Positions 9,617-18,944 of a DNA stretch of 64,000 nt are shown one piece after another (position 1 is the first letter of the stretch; each line of letters begins with the position of its first letter). The notes beneath the pieces are model-generated. The model worked only from the letters and a program-made list of their open reading frames with translations, was not told the origin of the DNA and did no database searches. The translations under genes were made by a program, and so were the position numbers. This DNA is from Candidatus Manganitrophus morganii (GTDB lineage Bacteria > Nitrospirota > Nitrospiria > SBBL01 > Manganitrophaceae): positions 1,984,001 through 2,048,000 of the forward strand of contig JAJHOH010000001.1 in assembly GCA_021651055.1 (NCBI GenBank). The letters run 5' to 3'.

Positions 9617-10532
9617 CGGCGCCTCGTCTCCGGCAGAAGGCGATCCGATCGATCCCGGCCAGATCTTGGAGGAAGGTTGCGCTAAACATCGTCTCCTGCG
9701 CGGCATATGCTTGGAACCAGGCCGCCTGCCTCGCACCCAGTTCAAAGAGGAGAGATCCTTCTTGCGTGAGAAAAGAAGGGGCTTCCCTCAGAATACGCCG
9801 ATAAAAGGCGGTTCCCTCCTCCGGCGCAAAGAGCGCCCGTGACGGTTCATGATCCCGTACTTCGGCTGGAAGGGCAGCGCGGTCATGCTCCGGAATATAA
9901 GGGGGATTGCAGACGATGAGATCAAAACGGTTATCCCCCATTCGCAACGGCGCGAGGAGGTCTCCCTGGATAAAACGAATCTGTGAGAGACAGGAATGGC
10001 CTTCCGCATTGGCCCGGGCAATGTCGAGCGGTGTTTCATCGATATCGGTTGCAACAACGTGAGCGTGGGGAAATTCTTTTGCCAGCGCAATCGCCAGCGC
10101 CCCGCTCCCGGTGCAAAGATCGAGAATACGACAGGGAGCAGGCGAGATCGTGCGCGCCCTCTCGACGATCAGCTCGGTTTCGGGCCGGGGAATAAAAACC
10201 CCGGGGCGGACCGAAAGGGAGAGCCCGCAAAAATCGACCTGACCGATAATGTATTGGATCGGCTCGCGCCGGGCGCGCCGCGTTAAATAGGATTGAAAGA
10301 GGCCCTCTTGATCGGTCTCGATCGGCCGCGCAGGTTCTACATATAGATCGATTCGACGGCAGGAGAGAAGTGCGCAGAGGAGCAGCTCGGCCTCCCGCCG
10401 GGGCAAGGCGATTCCGTGCGCTTCGAGGAAAGCGGTTCCTTGGCCGAGAAGTTCGGAGATCGTTTTTTCTTTTGTCATGGTGATCGGCATCTTCATTGAG
10501 GAGGAAGCGGGGTTGCTCGTCTCCAATCCCAT
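9609..10532 (-). CDS. prmC: Peptide chain release factor glutamine methyltransferase PrmC
   Basis: PrmC methylates the glutamine of the GGQ motif in release factors. The protein has an N-terminal helical domain, [12 protein letters not shown], an SAM-binding glycine motif ([15 protein letters not shown]) and the catalytic NPPY ([10 protein letters not shown]). It lies 10 nt after prfA, its substrate's gene. The start is uncertain: the ATG at 10532 adds about 18 residues before the conserved helix, and in-frame ATGs occur at residues 13, 15 and 19. No clear ribosome site decides between them. Confidence 0.95.
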   Translation of the reverse strand: MGLETSNPASSSMKMPITMTKEKTISELLGQGTAFLEAHGIALPRREAELLLCALLSCRRIDLYVEPARPIETDQEGLFQSYLTRRARREPIQYIIGQVDFCGLSLSVRPGVFIPRPETELIVERARTISPAPCRILDLCTGSGALAIALAKEFPHAHVVATDIDETPLDIARANAEGHSCLSQIRFIQGDLLAPLRMGDNRFDLIVCNPPYIPEHDRAALPAEVRDHEPSRALFAPEEGTAFYRRILREAPSFLTQEGSLLFELGARQAAWFQAYAAQETMFSATFLQDLAGIDRIAFCRRRGADG

Positions 10533-10542
10533 TCAGGAAGAA

Positions 10543-11634
10543 TTACGATTCGGCCAATTGCTTTGCCTCATCATCGGCGATGAGAGGCTGAACAAGGGAG
10601 TCCAGCTCTCCCTGAAGAACCTGATCGAGTTGGTAGAGGGAGAGGTTGATCCGATGATCGGTCACCCTGTTTTCCTTAAAATTGTAGGTGCGAATTTTCT
10701 CGCTTCGCTCTCCGGTCCCGACCTGGGATTTCCTGTTTTTTGCAATCTCCGCCTCTTGCTTCGCCCGCTCGACTTCCAGCAGGCGGGATCGGAGGATCCG
10801 CATCGCCTTGGTTCGGTTTTTTAATTGGGATCGCTCATCCTGGCAGGAAACGACGAGGTTGGTCGGAAGATGGGTGATCCGGACGGCGGAATAGGTCGTA
10901 TTGACGCTCTGGCCGCCCGGTCCGGAAGAGCAGAAGGTATCGATCCTCAGGTCTTTCTGGTCGATATGAATATCGACCTCTTCCGCTTCTGGGATGACCG
11001 CGACCGTCACGGTGGAGGTATGAATCCGCCCGCTCGCTTCCGTCTCCGGTACCCGCTGAACGCGATGAACGCCGCTTTCGTATTGAAAATGACGATACGC
11101 CCCCTTCCCGGCGACCGAGAGAACCACTTCCTTGAGGCCGCCGATTCCGGTTTCGCTGGAGTCCATCATCTCCACCTTCCAGCCTCTCTTCTCGGCATAT
11201 TTCATGTACATTCGGAGAAGGTCCGACGCGAAGAGGCCCGCCTCGTTGCCTCCCGTCCCGGCGCGGATCTCGAGAAAGAGATTCCGATCATCCAGCGGAT
11301 TTTTCGGAATAAGGAGTCTTCTGAGAATGGCTTCCTGCGCCTCTTTCTTCTGCTGAAGCGTATTCCACTCAGACTCCGCCATTTCGCGCAATTCCGCCTC
11401 CGCCGTCAGATCCCGCCGGACTTCATCGGCCTCCGCGATTTCTTTGAGAAGCGACTTGTAGGTCTCGTATTGCTGGATCGTTTCCACGTATTCAGACCGT
11501 TCTTTCGCGAGACGAATTTGCTCCTTCGGATTCGCCAGCACCTTCGGGTCGGACAGCTGAGCGCCGAGCACTTCGTATTTTTTAAAGATTCCTTCCAGCT
11601 TATCTGTCAAGAAATCTTCTTTAGAGAGAACCAT
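10543..11634 (-). CDS. prfA: Peptide chain release factor 1
   Basis: RF1 ends translation at UAA and UAG codons. The 363-residue protein has the catalytic GGQ loop in SSGPGGQSVNTTYSAV and a PxT-type recognition region (RVPETEASGRIHTST), which favours RF1 over RF2. The ATG at 11634 has a GAAAG site and gives the usual RF1 length; the frame stays open upstream through the rpmE terminator, which is not coding. It is the first gene of the prfA-prmC-murA-his series, with its promoter presumably in 11635-11700. Confidence 0.96.
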   Translation of the reverse strand: MVLSKEDFLTDKLEGIFKKYEVLGAQLSDPKVLANPKEQIRLAKERSEYVETIQQYETYKSLLKEIAEADEVRRDLTAEAELREMAESEWNTLQQKKEAQEAILRRLLIPKNPLDDRNLFLEIRAGTGGNEAGLFASDLLRMYMKYAEKRGWKVEMMDSSETGIGGLKEVVLSVAGKGAYRHFQYESGVHRVQRVPETEASGRIHTSTVTVAVIPEAEEVDIHIDQKDLRIDTFCSSGPGGQSVNTTYSAVRITHLPTNLVVSCQDERSQLKNRTKAMRILRSRLLEVERAKQEAEIAKNRKSQVGTGERSEKIRTYNFKENRVTDHRINLSLYQLDQVLQGELDSLVQPLIADDEAKQLAES

Positions 11635-11699
11635 TTCTTTCACGTACCGTTTGTTAAGTTCAGATACCAGGCTTACCCTGGACCACTTAGAGAGGAGAA

Positions 11700-11725
11700 A
11701 ATAAAAAACCTGCCCGGCGGGCAGG
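11700..11725 (-). terminator. Intrinsic terminator after rpmE
   Basis: On the minus strand CCTGCCC and GGGCAGG form a hairpin with a tiny loop, directly followed by TTTTTTATTTT. It lies 22 nt beyond the rpmE stop and separates rho-rpmE from prfA. Confidence 0.85.
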
Positions 11726-11747
11726 CTCTGGAAGAGGAAGTCGGGGG

Positions 11748-11948
11748 CTATTTCTTCGCGTATTTCTTCTTGAACCGTTCGACGCGGCCCTCGGTATCGA
11801 TGATCTTCTGGGTCCCGGTGAAGAAAGGATGGCAGGAGGCGCAAATCTCAAGGCGGATTTCGCCTCGGGTCGACTTCGATTTGAGCACCGCCCCGCACGC
11901 ACAGGTGATCTCCACCTCTTTATATTCGGGGTGAATGGCTGGTTTCAT
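11748..11948 (-). CDS. rpmE: Ribosomal protein bL31, zinc-binding form
   Basis: bL31 bridges the ribosomal subunits. The 66-residue protein starts [19 protein letters not shown] and keeps the zinc ligands CAC and CASC, so it is the zinc-containing paralogue rather than the Cys-free YkgM type. [21 protein letters not shown] is the normal C terminus. A clear AAGGAG precedes the ATG. It follows rho by 81 nt and ends at a strong terminator. Confidence 0.97.
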   Translation of the reverse strand: MKPAIHPEYKEVEITCACGAVLKSKSTRGEIRLEICASCHPFFTGTQKIIDTEGRVERFKKKYAKK

Positions 11949-12029
11949 TGCAATCTCCTTTTATTTCATAAATGGGCATAGATCGAGCGTGAGATTATAG
12001 CTTAAATCACGTTTACTTTCAAGCCCTTT

Positions 12030-13277
12030 TTACTTGTTCATCGATTCCAAGAATTCTTTATTCGTTTTGGTCCCCCTGATTTTGTCGAATAAGAATTCCA
12101 TCGATTCAATTGTCGAAAGCGGGCTTAACACCTTTCGGAGGATCCACATCTTGTTGAGGTCTTCTTTATCGACCAGCAACTCTTCTTTACGTGTTCCGGA
12201 AAGGGTCATGTCGATCGACGGGAAGATGCGGCGGTCGGCCAATTTCCGGTCGAGGTGGAGCTCCATGTTACCCGTTCCCTTGAACTCTTCAAAGATGACG
12301 TCATCCATCCGGCTTCCGGTATCGATCAGGGCCGTGGCGATGATCGTTAAGCTGCCGCCGTTTTCGATGTTTCGGGCCGATCCGAAGAACCGCTTCGGCC
12401 GTTGCAGGGCGTTGGCATCCAGACCGCCGGAAAGAACCTTTCCGCTCGGCGGAACCACGGCGTTGAAAGCGCGGGCCAACCGGGTGATCGAATCGAGCAG
12501 GATGACGACGTCCCGCTTGTGCTCGACCAGACGTTTCGCTTTTTCCAGGACCATCTCGGCCACCTGGACGTGCCGCTGTGCCGGCTCATCGAAGGTGGAG
12601 CTGACGACCTCCCCCTTCACCTGGCGCTGCATGTCGGTGACCTCTTCAGGGCGCTCATCGATGAGAAGAACAATCAGGATGATCTCCGGATGATTCTTCA
12701 TGATCGCTTTTGCAATCGCCTGCAACAGCATCGTTTTACCGGTTCGAGGCGAGGCGACGATCAATCCACGCTGTCCCTTTCCGATCGGGGTGATCAAATC
12801 CATCACCCGGGTGGAGTAATCTTCCTGGCTGTACTCCAGCTTGATCCGCTCCAACGGATAAAGCGGGGTGAGGTTGTCGAAGAGGATCTTATCCCGCGCG
12901 ACCTCCGGCTCTTCGTAGTTGATCTTTTCGACCTTAAGGAGCGCAAAGTAGCGCTCGCTCTCCTTGGGAGGCCGGATCTGGCCGGAAACGATATCGCCTG
13001 TTCGGAGATTAAACCGTCGGATCTGCGAGGGAGAGACATAAATATCGTCGGGTCCGGGGAGGTAATTGTAGTCGGGGGATCGGAGAAATCCGAAGCCGTC
13101 CGGGAGGGTTTCCAGAACCCCTTCGCCATAGATTGTTCCGTTTTTCTCGGACTGGGCTTGCAGAATCGCAAAGATGAGCTCTTGTTTCCTCAGGTTGCTG
13201 GCACCCTCGATCTTCAGCTCCCTGGCCACCTCAGTCAGGTCCGCAATGCTTTTCTCTTTCAGTTCGGCAAGATTCAT
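12030..13277 (-). CDS. rho: Transcription termination factor Rho
   Basis: Rho is the hexameric RNA-dependent ATPase that ends transcription of untranslated RNA. The 415-residue protein has the N-terminal helical domain and an RNA-binding cold-shock domain ([25 protein letters not shown] written in parts: GFGFLRS, DDIYVSP). It also has Walker [12 protein letters not shown], the Walker B region [16 protein letters not shown], and the Q/R-loop [20 protein letters not shown]-type segment. No insertion domain is present, unlike Rho of many actinobacteria. It is preceded by a long leader and a consensus promoter. Confidence 0.98.
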   Translation of the reverse strand: MNLAELKEKSIADLTEVARELKIEGASNLRKQELIFAILQAQSEKNGTIYGEGVLETLPDGFGFLRSPDYNYLPGPDDIYVSPSQIRRFNLRTGDIVSGQIRPPKESERYFALLKVEKINYEEPEVARDKILFDNLTPLYPLERIKLEYSQEDYSTRVMDLITPIGKGQRGLIVASPRTGKTMLLQAIAKAIMKNHPEIILIVLLIDERPEEVTDMQRQVKGEVVSSTFDEPAQRHVQVAEMVLEKAKRLVEHKRDVVILLDSITRLARAFNAVVPPSGKVLSGGLDANALQRPKRFFGSARNIENGGSLTIIATALIDTGSRMDDVIFEEFKGTGNMELHLDRKLADRRIFPSIDMTLSGTRKEELLVDKEDLNKMWILRKVLSPLSTIESMEFLFDKIRGTKTNKEFLESMNK

Positions 13278-13659
13278 CTTTTTCTCCTTGATATTAAATC
13301 TTACAGTCAGTTTCTATTCAGGCATTGATTAAATGGTTTAAAAGTGTAAAAAAGGGAGAGCATGTCAGATAGGATTTATCCGAATATGACCTTCATCGAT
13401 ATATGTTTAGATCGCATCATCATTAATTATAAGAATTGAACGAGGAAGGGATCGTAAGACGAGTAGGCAATTAGCTTATGGCCATCATTCCTTTTATGGT
13501 TTTTTTTAATGAAATGCTCTGAGCAGATATGGAAGAAATTTTGTGAACCACCTGAGACGGATCTTTCGTTTTGGACCGGCCAACGAATAATGTTGTAGGA
13601 GGAGATGTTGATGAAGAGCCGAGTCGGAAAGAAGTCCCAACGACATTCACTATAGGCTA
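13278..13659 (-). other. Long untranslated leader of rho
   Basis: From the predicted start near 13659 to the rho ATG at 13277 there are about 380 nt with no open frame that looks like a gene. A ribosome site (AAGGAG) precedes the rho ATG. Long leaders are known for rho in other bacteria, where Rho terminates its own transcript early. Autoregulation here is inference. Confidence 0.5.
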
Positions 13660-13665
13660 AGTCGT

Positions 13666-13694
13666 ATTATAGTCAACTCGTTTGTTTTTGTCAA
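13666..13694 (-). promoter_or_regulatory. Perfect sigma-70 promoter for rho
   Basis: On the minus strand TTGACA (13694-13689) and TATAAT (13671-13666) match the consensus at all 12 positions with a 17-nt spacer. It lies between the divergent lipoprotein gene and rho. Confidence 0.85.
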
Positions 13695-13751
13695 ACGCTA
13701 TTTTCCGTCAAGGCTCGGCTTTATCGCTTTCCCCTCTTTCTTCCTAGTGAT

Positions 13752-13779
13752 TTGACATTTCATGGGAGGATGGTATATT
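13752..13779 (+). promoter_or_regulatory. Sigma-70 promoter for the lipoprotein cluster
   Basis: TTGACA (13752-13757) and TATATT (13774-13779) are 16 nt apart, and the predicted start is about 27 nt before the ATG at 13813. It is back-to-back with the rho promoter, about 60 nt away. Confidence 0.7.
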
Positions 13780-13812
13780 GATTCCGTTTTCCAAATTGAT
13801 GGAGGGAAATCG

Positions 13813-14379
13813 ATGAGGCAACGGCGGTTCTTTGTCGAGGGGATCATTGCTGGGGTCACGATCTTGTTGCTGGCGAGTTGCGCCGGTCACAAGGCCAAGC
13901 ATGAAGAACCGGACTGGGTTCAAAAAGGAAATGGCGCTTTTCTCGATAACGATCAAAAGGCCTTCTATGGGGTGGGCGCCGTCACGGGGGTGCAGAACAA
14001 GCCGTTGGCAAAAACGGCCGCCGACAACCGGGCCAGAGCCGAAGTTGCAAAAGTATTCGAAACCTACTCCGCCTCCCTGATGCGCGATTATGCCGCCTCC
14101 ACCACGGCCGGCGATTTCAAGAAGACCAGCGAGGAACAGAACATCGAGCAGACGATCAAGACCTTCTCGGCCACGACCCTCTCCGGCGTGATCATTATCG
14201 ATCACTGGACCGATCCCGCCGATGGAACGCTCTACTCCCTTGCGCGGCTGGACCTCGATAAATTCAAAGACAACATTCAACAGGCCCGGGAGCTGAATGC
14301 CGCGGTCCGCGATTACGTCCGAGAAAATGCGGAAAAAGCCTTCGAGGCCCTCGACAAGGAAGAAGAAAAACGTCGGTAA
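13813..14379 (+). CDS. LPP20-like outer-membrane lipoprotein
   Basis: This is a 188-residue lipoprotein. A basic start (MRQRR) and hydrophobic stretch lead to a lipobox ending LLLASC, so the mature protein is lipid-anchored at Cys23. The mature part starts with EPDWVQKGNGAF and FYGVGAV, the hallmark of LPP20-type domains, and ends in a charged helix rich in Glu and Lys. I chose the ATG at 13813 because GGAGGG lies just upstream and the signal peptide starts there. It is the first of four envelope genes on this strand and resembles the fourth (16479-17507). The function is unknown. Confidence 0.78.
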   Translation: MRQRRFFVEGIIAGVTILLLASCAGHKAKHEEPDWVQKGNGAFLDNDQKAFYGVGAVTGVQNKPLAKTAADNRARAEVAKVFETYSASLMRDYAASTTAGDFKKTSEEQNIEQTIKTFSATTLSGVIIIDHWTDPADGTLYSLARLDLDKFKDNIQQARELNAAVRDYVRENAEKAFEALDKEEEKRR

Positions 14380-14451
14380 TCTCTTCGGGCCGATCCATTT
14401 TCCGATCCGGATTGTATCCTGCTGCAATCCTCCATTAGAAAGGAAAGAACC

Positions 14452-15057
14452 ATGATCAAAAGAGCACTCTTTTTAATCCTCACGGCCACGGCACTCACCG
14501 GGATGATCTCTTGCGGGGGAAAAACCGTTTCCCGCGTCGAGACCGATACGGTTACAGACCTTTCGGGCCGCTGGAACGACACCGATTCCCGCCTGGTCGC
14601 CGAAGAGATGGTGAAGGATTCGCTGAACCGGCCTTGGGTCGACAATTTTATGAAGAAGCGCGGAACGGAGCCGACCGTCATCGTCGGGACGGTGGTGAAC
14701 CGCAGCCACGAGCACATCAATGTTCAGACCTTCGTTAAAGACCTGCAGCGGGAGCTGACAAACTCCGGACGGGTCTTCTTCGTCGCCGGCCAGGGAGAGC
14801 GCGAGGAGATCCGGACCGAACGGCTCGACCAGGCTCAGAATTCGTCGGACGAAACGGCGAAGGGCCCCGGGAAAGAGCTCGGCGCCGATTATATGATGAT
14901 CGGGACGATCAACACCATCCTTGATGAAGCCGACGGAACCAAGGCGGTTTTTTATCAGGTCGATCTCGAGATGGTCGATATGGCCAACAACAAAAAAGTG
15001 TGGCTCGGCCAGAAGAAAATCAAGAAGCTCATCGAAAAAAGCCGGATCAAGTTCTAG
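14452..15057 (+). CDS. LpoB-like lipoprotein (penicillin-binding protein activator family)
   Basis: The 201-residue protein has a lipobox ending GMISC (Cys21). The mature part contains RWNDTDSRLVAEEMV, followed by TVIVGTVVNRSHEHI and GADYMMIGTINTI, as in LpoB-family proteins. In E. coli LpoB is an outer-membrane lipoprotein that reaches across the periplasm to stimulate the peptidoglycan synthase PBP1b. The long Pro-rich linker of E. coli LpoB is missing here, so a direct PBP-activating role is uncertain. A GAAAGGAAAG site precedes the ATG, 72 nt after the previous gene. Confidence 0.8.
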   Translation: MIKRALFLILTATALTGMISCGGKTVSRVETDTVTDLSGRWNDTDSRLVAEEMVKDSLNRPWVDNFMKKRGTEPTVIVGTVVNRSHEHINVQTFVKDLQRELTNSGRVFFVAGQGEREEIRTERLDQAQNSSDETAKGPGKELGADYMMIGTINTILDEADGTKAVFYQVDLEMVDMANNKKVWLGQKKIKKLIEKSRIKF

Positions 15058-15070
15058 GGATCGATGTCTC

Positions 15071-16459
15071 ATGCATCCTTCCCCCCTATCTTCGTCAAAA
15101 TGCCGGACGCTCACGGCGCGACTCTTTAAGCTCGGGACCCTCTTCTCACTTTTGCTTTTGACCGCCTGCGGCCCTTCGCTTCGCCACCAGCAACTGGTGG
15201 AGCAGCATCTTCGCTCTCATCGGTATGCCGATGCCGACGCCGTTGTTGAGAAAAACAAGAACGACTACGGCGATCGCAATCGTCTTCTTTATTATCTCGA
15301 TCGGGCTTTTCTCCTTCACCTCTCCGGGCGCTACGAGGAGAGCAACCGTTTTTTTGAACAGGCCGCTGCCGAGATCGACCGGCTCTACACGCAAAGCCTC
15401 TCCACCCATGCCGGCGCGATGCTGACCAACGATAACCTTCTCCCTTACGAAGGAGAAGACTTCGAAACCGTCCTCATCCATCTCTTCTCGGCGCTCAACT
15501 ATGCGGCCCTCGGCCGATGGGACGACGCGCTGGTGGAGGCAAGACAGGTCGATGCCCGCTTGAACCTGTTGAACGATCGGCACACGCAGAAGAACGTCTA
15601 TAAGGAAGACGCCTTCGCGCGTTACCTCTCCGGGATTCTTTATGAAACACGGGGAGAGTCCAATGACGCCTTCATCTCTTATCGAAAGGCCTATGAAGCC
15701 TTCCAAGGCTACAAAAAAAATTACAACACGCCGGTTCCTTCCCGGCTGGGGCTCGATCTGATCCGGATCACAAACACCCTTCATCTCTCGGAGGAACAAG
15801 AGGAATATCAGCGGCTTTTTCCTGAGGCGGTCGCAGTCTCTTCCGGAAAGCCTTCGGAGCAAGGGGGCGAGATGGTGGTGGTCACCTATGAGGGGCGGTC
15901 GCCCGTGAAAGAAGATTACTTCATCGATGCCCCGGTCCCCGATGGAGGGGGGGGCCTCTACCTCGTTCGGGTGGCGCTTCCTCGATTTGTCCCCCGCCCC
16001 TCCCAAGTCGGCTCGGTGGAGGTGACCTTCCGGCAGGGAGAGACCCTCCTTAAACAGAGCGCCGACGTGATGGAGGATATCACCGCCCTCGCAAAAAAGA
16101 ACCTTGAGGACCGGATCGCCCGAATCTCTTCCAAGGCGATCGCGCGCGCGACGGCCAAATATGCCGCGGCCCGGACCGCGAAGCATCAGGCGAAGAAAAG
16201 GGGAGGGGAAGGGGCCGAGATCCTCACCGACTTCCTGACCAACGTCTATTCGCTCGCCACCGAGCAGTCGGACAAGCGGAGCTGGCGGACCCTCCCCGCC
16301 AAAATCCGTCTGGCGCGCATTTCTCTTCCTCCGGGGGAATGGGAGGTCCGGATCGCCTACTACTCGAACCAGGGACATCTGATTGAGGAGCGCCCGATTC
16401 CGCCTTTAAAGATTGAAAAAGGGAAGCCCCAGTTTTTGATCGATCATCTCCTACAGTAA
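15071..16459 (+). CDS. COG3014-type lipoprotein with TPR-like repeats
   Basis: The 462-residue lipoprotein has a signal peptide ending LLLLTAC (Cys32). Residues about 35-260 are helical and TPR-like, with the pattern LLYYLDRAFLLHLSGRYEES, LNYAALGRWDDALVEAR and YLSGILYETRGE. The C-terminal half is beta-rich, ending with a strand-rich domain around KIRLARISLPPGEWEV. Proteins of this kind commonly sit beside LpoB-like genes, as here (14 nt gap). The start at 15071 is the only in-frame ATG next to a good signal peptide. The role is unknown; a scaffold for envelope assembly is a guess. Confidence 0.75.
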   Translation: MHPSPLSSSKCRTLTARLFKLGTLFSLLLLTACGPSLRHQQLVEQHLRSHRYADADAVVEKNKNDYGDRNRLLYYLDRAFLLHLSGRYEESNRFFEQAAAEIDRLYTQSLSTHAGAMLTNDNLLPYEGEDFETVLIHLFSALNYAALGRWDDALVEARQVDARLNLLNDRHTQKNVYKEDAFARYLSGILYETRGESNDAFISYRKAYEAFQGYKKNYNTPVPSRLGLDLIRITNTLHLSEEQEEYQRLFPEAVAVSSGKPSEQGGEMVVVTYEGRSPVKEDYFIDAPVPDGGGGLYLVRVALPRFVPRPSQVGSVEVTFRQGETLLKQSADVMEDITALAKKNLEDRIARISSKAIARATAKYAAARTAKHQAKKRGGEGAEILTDFLTNVYSLATEQSDKRSWRTLPAKIRLARISLPPGEWEVRIAYYSNQGHLIEERPIPPLKIEKGKPQFLIDHLLQ

Positions 16460-16478
16460 CGCCGATTGAGGAGGACAT

Positions 16479-17507
16479 ATGAAACGCTTCACCCGGTTTA
16501 TTCTGCTCTTGGGCAGTGTGGTACTCCCTCTCTTCGACATGACGGCAATCGGTCTCGCTGCCGAGAAACCCGATTGGGTCGACGGACCCAGCGAAAATTA
16601 TCCCGAGGCATCTTTCTTGATCGGCGTCGGCTCCGGCGATACCCGGCAACGGGCGGAAGAGAGCGCCTATGCCGCGCTGGCCCGCATCTTCCGGGCCGAA
16701 ATCCGCTCGGCCACCCACGAGCGGGAGGATTTCCGGCAGACCGAAAAGGGAAAGCGGATCGAGATCGATCGGACGATTGATCTGCGAAACCAGACCGAGG
16801 TCTCCACCCAGAAAGTGCTCGAGCAGGTCCGGATCGCGGAGCGGTGGACCGACTCCGTCTCTAAAGTCCACTATGCCTTGGCGGTGTTGGACCGGGCGAA
16901 GAGCGCTTCGGCGCTCCGCCAAAAATCGCTCGACGCCGAAATGGAAGCGAAAGAATGGGAAGCGCGGGCGAAAAAATCGGCCGACCCGCTTGAGCAGGCG
17001 CGGGCCCTCCACAAAGCGCTGCTGGCCGCCCGGCTGACCGAGTTATATGAATCGGATCTTCGGATCATCCAGCCGACCGGGCGGGGGGACGGCCTCAAGG
17101 TCAGCGCCGCCGCCCTCGATGACCAACTGAAGGCCCTTTTAAACCGCTCCTTTAAAGTGAATGTCCAGATCGACGGTCCGCAAGCGACGGCCGTTCGCGA
17201 TGCCATCCTCGCCGGACTTCACGATAAAGGGTTCATCGGCGGGGGGGAGGGCGATCTGCTCATCAAGGGAAATGTCGGACTGGAAGAAGCCGATCTGAAA
17301 GATCCGAAATGGCACTATATTCGGTGGTCCGCCGATCTGACACTCACCCAAAAGGAGGGTCAGAAAGAGTTTGGCCGCATTCAAAGGTCAGGGAAAGAAG
17401 GCCATCTCACCCCCAAAGAAGCGGAGCGGAAGGCGCTGTCCGCCCTCCAAAGGGAGCTCTCCGAAACAGTCGGCGACAATGTCTTAAAACTCATCTACGG
17501 AGAATAA
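16479..17507 (+). CDS. LPP20-domain periplasmic protein
   Basis: The 342-residue protein has an N-terminal hydrophobic signal (residues 6-27, cleavage likely after GLAAE) but no lipobox, unlike the first gene of the cluster. The LPP20-like part starts at KPDWVDGPSENYPEASFLIGVG. A helical coiled segment (about 140-185, rich in Lys/Glu/Ala) follows, and then a C-terminal domain. It is 19 nt after the COG3014-type gene and has a GGAGG site, so it belongs to the same operon. The function is unknown. Confidence 0.7.
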   Translation: MKRFTRFILLLGSVVLPLFDMTAIGLAAEKPDWVDGPSENYPEASFLIGVGSGDTRQRAEESAYAALARIFRAEIRSATHEREDFRQTEKGKRIEIDRTIDLRNQTEVSTQKVLEQVRIAERWTDSVSKVHYALAVLDRAKSASALRQKSLDAEMEAKEWEARAKKSADPLEQARALHKALLAARLTELYESDLRIIQPTGRGDGLKVSAAALDDQLKALLNRSFKVNVQIDGPQATAVRDAILAGLHDKGFIGGGEGDLLIKGNVGLEEADLKDPKWHYIRWSADLTLTQKEGQKEFGRIQRSGKEGHLTPKEAERKALSALQRELSETVGDNVLKLIYGE

Positions 17508-17652
17508 ATCCGTCCAGGAACGGTGCCGCCGGCGTTCAACACGTTGGACCTCGACATCAAATTGAATCGCAATCAAAGATCATGTTAAAGTAATAAAAGT
17601 TCTTATCCCCACTGATTTACACCACCTCTCTTGTCTCAAAAGGAAAAGCGCG

Positions 17653-18594
17653 ATGAAGGTCGTTGGTATTCTCATCGGGATGGGCATTTTCTTCCTCGTG
17701 CTGGTCCTCGTTTCTATTTCGCGCATGAATACGATCCGCTCCGAAGCCAAGGCCATGCGTGAACGCCAAGCCCCGCGAGTGACGATTCCCGCCCCCGATC
17801 CCGTCCGGTTCAGCCATTTGAGAATTGCCAAGCTCGGGAGAGACGGCGCGCCGATGGTCTTCATCCAGGGAGGGACTCTCTGGAGAGGGGCCAAAGAAGA
17901 GGGAGAATTCGATGAAAAGCCGGCGCGCGAAGTGACGATCAACTCTTACTTCATCGATCTCTATGAAGTCACCAACGCCCAGTATCAGCAATTCGTCGAG
18001 AAGACCAACCGCCACCGGCAGGAGGTGATGGTTTTTTTTGACGATGTCTCCGTCTTATTTCAACCGGATCTCCCCGCCGTCGGCGTCTCCTGGTTTGATG
18101 CCGACGCCTTTTGCGCCTGGAACGGAAAGCGACTCCCCACCGAGGTGGAGTGGGAACATGCCGCCCGCGGCGAGGAAGAACACCCTTGGCCTTGGGGAGG
18201 GGATTATGCCGACGGTTATGCGAATGCGCGCGGCGAAGACGACGGCTTTGCTTATACCGCCCCGGTCGGAACCTTCGAAGCCGGCCGGAGCCCGTTCGGC
18301 CTTTACGATATGTCCGGAAACGTCCTCGAGTGGGTCTTCGATTGGTATGATGAATTTTATTATAAAGACGGGCAAGTGACCCATCCGAAAGGGCCCGAGG
18401 TCGGCATGGCCAAAGCGGTGCGGGGGGGCTCTTGGGACAATGTCGGAAGCGACGTCCGGACCACCAAACGGTATGCCGTCGCCCCGTACCGAAAAGAGGC
18501 GACCATCGGTTTTCGCTGCGCCATGGACGCCCCGAACGCCCCCCCCTCTCCAGTCGCAACCACCTCGAAAGAAACCTCTCTTAAGAAGAATTAA
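17653..18594 (+). CDS. Membrane-anchored formylglycine-generating-enzyme-like protein
   Basis: The 313-residue protein has one N-terminal membrane helix (about 5-22) and a C-terminal FGE-sulfatase domain from about 65. Family motifs are FIDLYEVTNAQYQQFV, GKRLPTEVEWEHAARG, YDMSGNVLEWVFDWY, VRGGSWDN and a closing IGFRCA. True formylglycine-generating enzymes need two active-site cysteines; only isolated cysteines occur here (FCAWNG, FRCAM), so sulfatase activation is unlikely. Many bacterial relatives act as binding or signalling modules. A GGAAAAG site precedes the ATG. It may end the lipoprotein operon or stand alone (145-nt gap). Confidence 0.85.
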   Translation: MKVVGILIGMGIFFLVLVLVSISRMNTIRSEAKAMRERQAPRVTIPAPDPVRFSHLRIAKLGRDGAPMVFIQGGTLWRGAKEEGEFDEKPAREVTINSYFIDLYEVTNAQYQQFVEKTNRHRQEVMVFFDDVSVLFQPDLPAVGVSWFDADAFCAWNGKRLPTEVEWEHAARGEEEHPWPWGGDYADGYANARGEDDGFAYTAPVGTFEAGRSPFGLYDMSGNVLEWVFDWYDEFYYKDGQVTHPKGPEVGMAKAVRGGSWDNVGSDVRTTKRYAVAPYRKEATIGFRCAMDAPNAPPSPVATTSKETSLKKN

Positions 18595-18944
18595 TCCCGC
18601 TTCTGCAAGCTAGACCCGGAGATGGATCGATCGTCTCGGCGAAATTTTCCTGTCCCGGAATAGATACGCTAAATATACTTAGTATCTTGTAGGGTCGGAT
18701 TCTGCTTGACTCGTCGACGGCGGATTGGTTAGTGTACAGGGTGGCTGAGTGATACCATCCCCGTCTAACCCCGACGGGACTTGATCTGGGAACGCCCGAG
18801 CGGCATGGATGTTTGATTCAGATTAAGCGCAACGCTCATCCTCGCGAACACCCAAAACCATCTATAGTCACTAACATCAAAAATTCTCTTCTCTAAACCG
18901 ATGCCGCGTATATCGTATATAAAGACGGGCCCTGTGGACCGGGA
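18595..18944. other. Intergenic region upstream of the sigma-54 activator
   Basis: No gene is visible in these 350 bases. An imperfect inverted repeat (AGATAC...GTATCT, about 18662-18687) and a small CCCGTC/GACGGG hairpin near 18761 could be regulatory. I found no convincing sigma-70 or sigma-54 promoter. Confidence 0.4.

Noticed and set aside
17653-18594. Sulfatase-maturing enzyme
   Set aside because: There is no paired active-site cysteine and no sulfatase gene in the window.
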